Assembly: GCA_024641205.1 (NCBI GenBank)
Contig: JAHEDM010000063.1
Span: 1-9,807, forward strand
Source: Actinomycetes bacterium
GTDB taxonomy: Bacteria > Actinomycetota > Acidimicrobiia > Spongiisociales > UBA4744
Reading direction: 5' to 3'
Length of the DNA: 9,807 bases
Within the stretch, counting starts at the first letter, position 1; the number at the start of each line of letters is the position of its first letter. The translations under genes were made by a program, and so were the position numbers. The notes under the pieces were generated by a model that saw only the letters and a list, made by a program, of their open reading frames with translations, ran no database searches and was not told where the DNA came from. Below, one piece after another: positions 5,633 through 9,807 of the stretch.

Positions 5633-6470
5633 TCGACCCCCCTCCGGTCACGATGGCCACACCGGCCGACGCCCCGATTCGGGTGGCGCCGGCGGCGATC
5701 ATCTCTTTCATATCCTCGGCGCTGCGGATGCCGCCCGCAGCTTTGATCCCCATCTCAGGGCCAACCGTTTCCCGCATCAGCAACACATCGTGGACGGTCG
5801 CTCCGCCCGGACCAAACCCGGTTGAGGTTTTCACGTAGTCGGCTTTGGCTTGTTTGGCCAGGTAGGAAGCGATCACCTTCTCTTCGTCGGTGAGCAAGGC
5901 CGCTTCGAGAATGACCTTGTTCTTGGCCCCTGCCTCGCGACAGGCATCGGACACCATTTCGATATCCCTACGGACCGCGTCGTGATCGCCGGATTTCAGG
6001 GCACCAATGTTGATGACCATGTCGATTTCGCGGGCGCCATCGCGGATGGCCCGCCGCGCTTCCATCGCCTTGATCTCCGGAGGTGTCGCTCCCAGCGGGA
6101 ACCCAACCACCGAGGCTACCTTGACGCTCGAGCCCCGGACATTTGCTGCAGCACGCTTCACCCAGGTCGGATTCACGCACACCGCCGCAAAGCCGTACTC
6201 GACCGCCTCAGAGCACAGCTTGTCGATGTCGGAGGCAGAAGCTTCCGGCTTGAGCAACGTATGGTCGAGATACCCGGCCAGATCGCGAGGCACCTCAGCG
6301 GCCGCCCCCGAAAAGCTGATGCGCCCGGCGCCGTTGGCCACGATCTCGCGCACCTTTTCGGGACTGTGCACAGCACACGAACCATCAACACAAATCTCGT
6401 CGACATCTTCACGAAAGGCAGCCAGTACCTCCCGAGTCACTGCCTCGATCAGTTCTTCTCTGCTTGTCAT
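5619..6470 (-). CDS. deoC: Deoxyribose-phosphate aldolase, microcompartment-targeted
   Basis: A 283-residue class I aldolase: 2-deoxyribose 5-phosphate gives glyceraldehyde 3-phosphate and acetaldehyde. The DERA core (about 64-276) starts at LAGYLDHTLLKPEA. The Schiff-base lysine is Lys214 in DYVKTSTGF; the partner residues are Asp150 (EIDMVINIG) and Lys243 (GIKAAGGIR). GFPLGAT and RIGASAGVAIV are also typical. Ahead of the core are about 60 extra residues: an amphipathic helix at 2-20 (TSREELIEAVTREVLAAFR), taken as the encapsulation peptide, then CVDGSC (27-32) and HSPEKVREIVANGAGRIS (35-52). Start ATG at 6470 is chosen because it gives this helix and forms an ATGA overlap with the isomerase stop; the longer frame to 6563 would lie wholly over that gene. 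It is the signature enzyme of the compartment: it makes the volatile aldehyde that the shell would retain for the aldehyde dehydrogenase. Confidence 0.96.
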   Translation of the reverse strand: MTSREELIEAVTREVLAAFREDVDEICVDGSCAVHSPEKVREIVANGAGRISFSGAAAEVPRDLAGYLDHTLLKPEASASDIDKLCSEAVEYGFAAVCVNPTWVKRAAANVRGSSVKVASVVGFPLGATPPEIKAMEARRAIRDGAREIDMVINIGALKSGDHDAVRRDIEMVSDACREAGAKNKVILEAALLTDEEKVIASYLAKQAKADYVKTSTGFGPGGATVHDVLLMRETVGPEMGIKAAGGIRSAEDMKEMIAAGATRIGASAGVAIVTGGGSSEQY

Positions 6471-7054
6471 GTTCGGTCGCCCTTGAGGTACCAGCCCTCG
6501 ATGTCTGTGATCATGTCCACCCGTCGCGCGTGCCGCCCAGGACCCCACCCGGTGGCCAGCCACGCGTCGACAATCTGCAGGGCGAGCGCATTTCCGATCA
6601 ATCCCGCCCCCAGAGTCAGGACATTAGCGTGATTGTGCTCGCGGCTGTTTCTGGCCGAAGAGACGTCGTAGCAGAGTGCGGCGCGCACCCCGGGCACCTT
6701 GTTGGCGACCATCGCCGATCCGATACCGGCCCCATCCACAATGATTCCTTCCGAGCAAGTGCCGTCTCCGACCAAACGGGCTACTGCGTGAGCGAAATCG
6801 GGATAGTCGACCGAGTCGGGGCTGTTTGTGCCGCAGTCCGTGACGTCGTAGCCCTGTTCGCGGAGATAGAAACCGATTCGTTCCTTGAGGGGATAGCCAC
6901 CGTGATCGGCTCCGACGGCGATGCACCGATGCCGACCGTCCGACTCAGGCGCCGGGGCCGCCTGTACGTCGGAAGCGAGGTGATCGCCGGTCCGGGCCAG
7001 GACGCCATCGACAATACTCGCCACGATCGTACGAATCTCTTCTTGGGACGGCAT
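6467..7054 (-). CDS. rpiB: RpiB-family sugar-phosphate isomerase with N-terminal targeting helix and altered active site
   Basis: A 195-residue protein, first gene of the operon. The RpiB/LacAB core runs from about residue 43: GADHGGYPLKE (48-58), DCGTNSPDSVDYPDFA (73-88), the phosphate/active-site loop EGIIVDGAGIGSAMVANKVPG, ALCYDVSSARNSREHN with His140, and GRHARRV. RpiB enzymes convert ribose 5-phosphate and ribulose 5-phosphate or related sugar phosphates. The catalytic Cys of E. coli-type enzymes is replaced by Asp107 (VDGAGIG), and the alternative Glu of mycobacterial RpiB is Ser113 here, so chemistry or substrate may differ. Residues 3-22 (SQEEIRTIVASIVDGVLART) form an amphipathic helix, followed by an Ala/Pro-rich linker, a typical encapsulation tag. 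I chose ATG at 7054, with AGGAG upstream, because the longer frame to 7231 would run over the promoter spacer and the divergent gene. It ends in an ATGA overlap with deoC. Confidence 0.92.
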   Translation of the reverse strand: MPSQEEIRTIVASIVDGVLARTGDHLASDVQAAPAPESDGRHRCIAVGADHGGYPLKERIGFYLREQGYDVTDCGTNSPDSVDYPDFAHAVARLVGDGTCSEGIIVDGAGIGSAMVANKVPGVRAALCYDVSSARNSREHNHANVLTLGAGLIGNALALQIVDAWLATGWGPGRHARRVDMITDIEGWYLKGDRT

Positions 7055-7091
7055 CTTGGTTTGGGCTCTCCTGCGCTCCGGTCTCACCAGC

Positions 7092-7097
7092 ATCCTA
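7092..7097 (-). promoter_or_regulatory. Candidate -10 box (TAGGAT) of the microcompartment operon
   Basis: On the minus strand TAGGAT fits TANNNT and would give a start near 7085 and a leader of about 30 bases that contains the AGGAG of the isomerase gene. No convincing -35 element is seen, so activation by a regulator would be plausible. It is embedded in the palindrome TCCTAGGA (7093-7100). Confidence 0.4.
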
Positions 7098-7127
7098 GGA
7101 GTCTGCCGAGGCCAGGACCTATCCTGG
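7093..7127. promoter_or_regulatory. Candidate operators in the divergent spacer
   Basis: Two symmetric elements share TCCT/AGGA half-sites: the perfect palindrome TCCTAGGA at 7093-7100, and CCAGGA-CCTA-TCCTGG at 7112-7127. Each overlaps the -10 box of one of the two divergent genes. ATCCTRGG also repeats directly at 7092-7099 and 7121-7128. This fits binding by a dimeric regulator, perhaps the adjacent helix-turn-helix protein, but binding is not shown. Confidence 0.4.
7120..7125 (+). promoter_or_regulatory. Candidate -10 box (TATCCT) of the helix-turn-helix gene
   Basis: TATCCT fits TANNNT and ends 6 bases before the ATG at 7132, so the message would start at or next to the ATG (leaderless). 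The intervening GGGGAG is too close to the ATG to work well as a Shine-Dalgarno sequence. No clear -35 element is seen. Confidence 0.45.
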
Positions 7128-7131
7128 GGAG

Positions 7132-7818
7132 ATGGAAGACCCCGCTTTCGTCTGGCAGCAACAAGCGCGGGAGGCGCGCCCGATGCAATCCCCGATCGGG
7201 GAAGCCGTCCGTCCGCCGGAAGGCCCCGCAACCTCGACCCGATGGGTGACGTTGCACGAAGCCGAAGAGGTCACGGGGGTACCGTCCTCTACGGTGCGCA
7301 ACTGGGCGCGCAAGGAGAGAATCCCGACCCGTTTTGAGCTCACTCCGGAAGGCCAGGTGCGGATGGTCGGCCTCGACGAGGTCGTAGCGAGAGCCAGGCA
7401 CTTGGGGCGCCTCCGCCCCCCGCCTACCGCTCGACCGGGCCCAGCCCCCCCGCTTCCACCTTCAAGCGCAGCAGGGCAGCCCGCGGAGGCACCGGAAGGC
7501 TCAGTGCTGGTCCCAATCGATGCGTGGAACAAGATGATCAACCAACTCGGCAACCTCCACGAAGCAGGCCAGCAGCTGGCCGAGGCGCGCGAACGGGCCG
7601 CCCGGGCCGAGACTGAGGCGAGGTTCCTCCGCGAGCGCCTTGCCGAGCTGCGTAGGGAGGAGAAACCCGACGAACCCGGGCCGACGCAGGTTGCGCCCGA
7701 GCCGGAGTCCCGGGCCCCCGAGCCAGAGCCGCAGAATACCGTCGGCGCTTCCCAGCCCGAGCCTGCCTGGTTGTACCTGTACCGCCGGTGGGAGAACCGA
7801 AGCCGACGCCGTCGATAG
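7132..7818 (+). CDS. MerR-like helix-turn-helix protein with coiled coil, divergent from the microcompartment operon
   Basis: A 228-residue protein. Residues 37-92 (RWVTLHEAEEVTGVPSSTVR, then NWARKERIPTRFELTPEGQV and LDEVVARARHLGR) form a MerR/excisionase-type winged helix-turn-helix expected to bind DNA. A Pro/Ala-rich linker (94-122) follows, then a long helix (about 128-176, from IDAWNKMINQLGNLHEAGQQ to RFLRERLAELRREE) with coiled-coil character, likely for dimerisation. A second Pro/Glu-rich stretch leads to a basic, aromatic tail (PAWLYLYRRWENRSRRRR). No ligand-binding domain is recognised. ATG at 7132 is the first in frame after the -10 box. It faces the operon across 77 bases with symmetric elements, which makes it a candidate regulator of the compartment genes. 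It could equally be an unrelated protein of a lineage-specific family, as its tail does not match regulators I know. Confidence 0.75.
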   Translation: MEDPAFVWQQQAREARPMQSPIGEAVRPPEGPATSTRWVTLHEAEEVTGVPSSTVRNWARKERIPTRFELTPEGQVRMVGLDEVVARARHLGRLRPPPTARPGPAPPLPPSSAAGQPAEAPEGSVLVPIDAWNKMINQLGNLHEAGQQLAEARERAARAETEARFLRERLAELRREEKPDEPGPTQVAPEPESRAPEPEPQNTVGASQPEPAWLYLYRRWENRSRRRR

Positions 7819-7961
7819 AAGTCGGGTGCGCGTCGCCGGAATCCCCCTGTCACCACGCCGCGTGATCAAAGCGAGCCGAGTAGGTACGGACGATTGCCGG
7901 TTCGAAGCGACCTTCGCGAGCTCTCGACTGTTCCCGCGCCACGGCCGGCCAAATACCATGC

Positions 7962-7985
7962 GGCCTAAGTCGCCGACTTCGGGCC
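7962..7985. terminator. Candidate bidirectional hairpin between converging genes
   Basis: AAGTCG (7967-7972) and CGACTT (7974-7979) are exact inverted copies, flanked by GGCC (7962-7965) and GGCC (7982-7985), giving a stem with a small internal loop. It lies five bases after the permease stop on the minus strand and about 140 bases after the helix-turn-helix gene. There is no T-tract. The rest of the 7819-7989 gap shows no gene. Confidence 0.35.
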
Positions 7986-7989
7986 CAAC

Positions 7990-9654
7990 TCAGCCCGTCT
8001 CGCGCAAGTCTCGTCGTTGGAACATCACGACCGACACCGCTACCAGCACGATGGTCAGGCCGGCCAGGATTGCCCCGTTACCCCAATCCATCCCGTTCTG
8101 GAGCGGGTGCGTGCTGAGGTAGTAGCTGAACGGTGACACCCTGGCCCATCCGGCCAGCGTGTCGTTCAGCGACGCAAACGAGTTGACCAGATGGAAAACC
8201 AGAGCCACTCCGACCGACCCGAAGACGGCAACCCGGACCCGGCCGGTGGCGGCGCTCAACGCCAGGGCCAAAGCCCCGAAGACCAGGCCGACCAGGGTCG
8301 CCAGGAACGAGGTGGCGGCAATGTTGCCAACATCAAGGCCCAGCCCGCCGATCAGCGACCCGAGCCAGACTCCGAAGAAGGTAGAGAACCCGACCGCAAT
8401 GGCGTAAACCACCATCGCCCAAACCTTCTCCAACAGCACCCGGGAACGCTTGATCGGGTTGGCGAGCAGCAGACCCATGGTGCGGTTCTGCTCTTCCCCG
8501 GCCAGCGCCCGGGCCCCGATCACGACCGTAACCACCATCACCGCAATAGGAGCCATCAGGCCGAAGGTCTCAACCTCGTAGAAGCCCTCGGGCGTGCTCA
8601 TGCTGCCACCGCCGGCTCCGACGAAGGCATAGAGCTCTTTGGGAATCTGATCGGCGAAACTCAACAGCGTCTGATCCATCAGACCGTACAGCGGACCCAT
8701 CAGCACACCCATGACGAAGAACATCAGGTAGGCAGTAATGATCAGCAAACCCTGATGTTCGGAGGCGGTCTTGATCCAGATCCGGGAGACCCGGGTGGCA
8801 CCGGCCAGCCTATCGACGACCTTCCGGGTCATAGGGTTGGCACGCAGACGGTCCAAGAGGGTGACACCCACGTTCTGGCCTCGGAGGTCACGACGGTTGA
8901 CTCCGACCAGAGCAATTCCGGCCAGAAGCACCGTGGCGCCGAACAGCACGGCCAGGTCGCCCCATTGGATCCCGTTGATCACCGGCTGGCCGTTATCGAA
9001 GTAGTGCCAGGGGAAGACCTTAGCAACGTTCTCCCACCCCTCAATGATCGGAAAGATTCCCACTGCGACGAACCCGAGTGCCATGACCCCGGCAGATACT
9101 CCAGATGCCAGGCCGCGCTTGCCCGTCCAGGCACCGATCGCCATCGCCAGGAACCCGTAGAAGAGGGCATTGACGAACAGATGGAGGGCGTAGGGCCCAA
9201 TCTGCATGCCACCCATTCGGACATCCAGGATTCCTGCTACCAGCGGAGCCGCACCCCACAGAGCCAAGGACCCCAACCCCACCAGCAGCACCATCGACGC
9301 CGCTTTGGAGACGAGAACGTTGGTACGGCTCTTCGGGTTGCCCAACAGCAATCCGATGGTTCCGTCCCGTTCCTCCCCTGCAACCGACGCCGAGCCCATC
9401 GAAACGGCCAGAGCGGCCAGCGTCAGGGCCCCGTAGAAACCGTACAGCACGCCGACCGCCAAACTGGCGACATCGGCGCCATCTGGGATACCCATGATCG
9501 ACAGGAAGACCTCGGGGAGATCTGAATAGACGGACAGATCAATGTCCCGGTACACCGACATCGCCATCAACAGCAGCAGGCCGAGGCTGACCGTGGCGAT
9601 CGCCATGCCCTTCCAGCGGTCCCGGGTGGTTTTGGCAAACACAGAGGCAAGCAT
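7990..9654 (-). CDS. ABC-2 type exporter permease with two fused homologous halves
   Basis: A 554-residue integral membrane protein with about twelve hydrophobic segments. It is an internal duplication: each half has an N-terminal hydrophobic segment, a large extracellular loop, the motif AGEERDGTIGLLLGNP (92-107) or AGEEQNRTMGLLLANP (385-400) with a following basic SR..L..K, and a closing region with a WG motif and a final helix ending in RRDLR (WGDLAVLFGATVLLAGIALV at 231-250; WGNGAILAGLTIVLVAVSVV at 524-543). AGEE...G..LL..P is the coupling-helix signature of ABC-2 exporters, as in the NatB/YhaP type. It would work as a full-length permease with the ATPase encoded just upstream, whose stop overlaps its ATG by one base (TGATG). 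The substrate cannot be told; drug, lipid or peptide export are possible. It converges with the helix-turn-helix gene and has no visible tie to the compartment. Confidence 0.92.
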   Translation of the reverse strand: MLASVFAKTTRDRWKGMAIATVSLGLLLLMAMSVYRDIDLSVYSDLPEVFLSIMGIPDGADVASLAVGVLYGFYGALTLAALAVSMGSASVAGEERDGTIGLLLGNPKSRTNVLVSKAASMVLLVGLGSLALWGAAPLVAGILDVRMGGMQIGPYALHLFVNALFYGFLAMAIGAWTGKRGLASGVSAGVMALGFVAVGIFPIIEGWENVAKVFPWHYFDNGQPVINGIQWGDLAVLFGATVLLAGIALVGVNRRDLRGQNVGVTLLDRLRANPMTRKVVDRLAGATRVSRIWIKTASEHQGLLIITAYLMFFVMGVLMGPLYGLMDQTLLSFADQIPKELYAFVGAGGGSMSTPEGFYEVETFGLMAPIAVMVVTVVIGARALAGEEQNRTMGLLLANPIKRSRVLLEKVWAMVVYAIAVGFSTFFGVWLGSLIGGLGLDVGNIAATSFLATLVGLVFGALALALSAATGRVRVAVFGSVGVALVFHLVNSFASLNDTLAGWARVSPFSYYLSTHPLQNGMDWGNGAILAGLTIVLVAVSVVMFQRRDLRETG

Positions 9655-9807
9655 CAGACCACCACCTCGTCATCCCGGTAGTAGGTGAGGAAGATCTCTT
9701 CGAGGTCGGCCGCTTCGGTCGAGATGTCCAGGACGTGGAAGCGGTCGGTGATGACTTTGAGCAGGGTTTCCATCTGACCGTCGAAGGAAAGCCGCACGTG
9801 ATGGTTC
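9654..9807 (-). CDS. ABC transporter ATP-binding protein, C-terminal end (5' part outside window)
   Basis: The last 50 residues of an ATPase subunit, ending in the characteristic segment STEAADLEEIFLTYYRDDEV before TGA (9656-9654). The DLEEIFLxYY ending is common in ATPases paired with ABC-2 permeases. Walker and signature motifs lie beyond the window. The stop overlaps the permease ATG by one base, so the two are one translationally coupled exporter operon. Confidence 0.85.
   Translation of the reverse strand, partial: NHHVRLSFDGQMETLLKVITDRFHVLDISTEAADLEEIFLTYYRDDEVVV

Noticed and set aside
7055..7231. Upstream extension of the RpiB-like frame by 59 codons
   Set aside because: It would cover the promoter spacer and the start of the divergent gene, and the added residues are Arg/Pro-rich with no similarity to RpiB. 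The ATG at 7054 yields a proper targeting helix.
7899..7906. GGTTCGAA, like a tRNA T-loop
   Set aside because: The flanking bases do not form the five-pair T stem, and no acceptor or anticodon arms can be folded around it.
8191..9525. Long plus-strand open frame of 444 codons opposite the ABC permease
   Set aside because: It is the antisense shadow of a well-supported membrane protein; its translation is a His/Gln/Pro-rich low-order sequence with no family resemblance.

Overview
The window comes from a GC-rich bacterium, most likely an actinomycete-type organism (Actinomycetota; Acidimicrobiia is my guess). The basis is high GC, TANNNT boxes placed 6 bases before ATG (leaderless-type starts) and the style of the flanking genes. 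No rRNA or tRNA is present to confirm this.

The centre (about 1673-7054, minus strand) is one nine-gene bacterial microcompartment (BMC) operon. In transcription order it encodes an RpiB-family sugar-phosphate isomerase, deoxyribose-phosphate aldolase (DeoC), a CcmP/CsoS1D-like double-layer BMC-T, a hexameric BMC-H, a pentameric BMC-P, a PduP/EutE-like CoA-acylating aldehyde dehydrogenase, a second BMC-T, and two more BMC-P proteins. All three enzymes start with an amphipathic helix that looks like an encapsulation peptide. The enzyme set (DeoC plus RpiB plus aldehyde dehydrogenase) matches the class called SPU, sugar-phosphate utilising. Inferred chemistry: deoxyribose 5-phosphate is cleaved to glyceraldehyde 3-phosphate and acetaldehyde, and the acetaldehyde is held in the shell and oxidised to acetyl-CoA. 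No phosphotransacylase, alcohol dehydrogenase, kinase, phosphopentomutase or transporter for the pathway lies in the window, so cofactor recycling and substrate supply are unexplained. The isomerase has Asp where RpiB enzymes normally carry the catalytic Cys, so its substrate is open.

Divergent from the operon (7132-7818, plus) is a gene for a MerR-like helix-turn-helix protein with a coiled coil. The 77-base spacer between them holds a -10-like box for each direction and two symmetric TCCT/AGGA elements, which could be operators.

Flanks. On the left, the end of a cation-efflux-type membrane protein (plus, cut by the window edge) converges with a secreted lipoprotein metallophosphoesterase (minus) that has a polythreonine linker and an unusual Lys in its GNHD motif. 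On the right, a two-gene ABC-2 exporter (minus): the end of the ATPase, cut by the window edge, overlaps by one base a long permease made of two homologous halves. These flanks look unrelated to the compartment.
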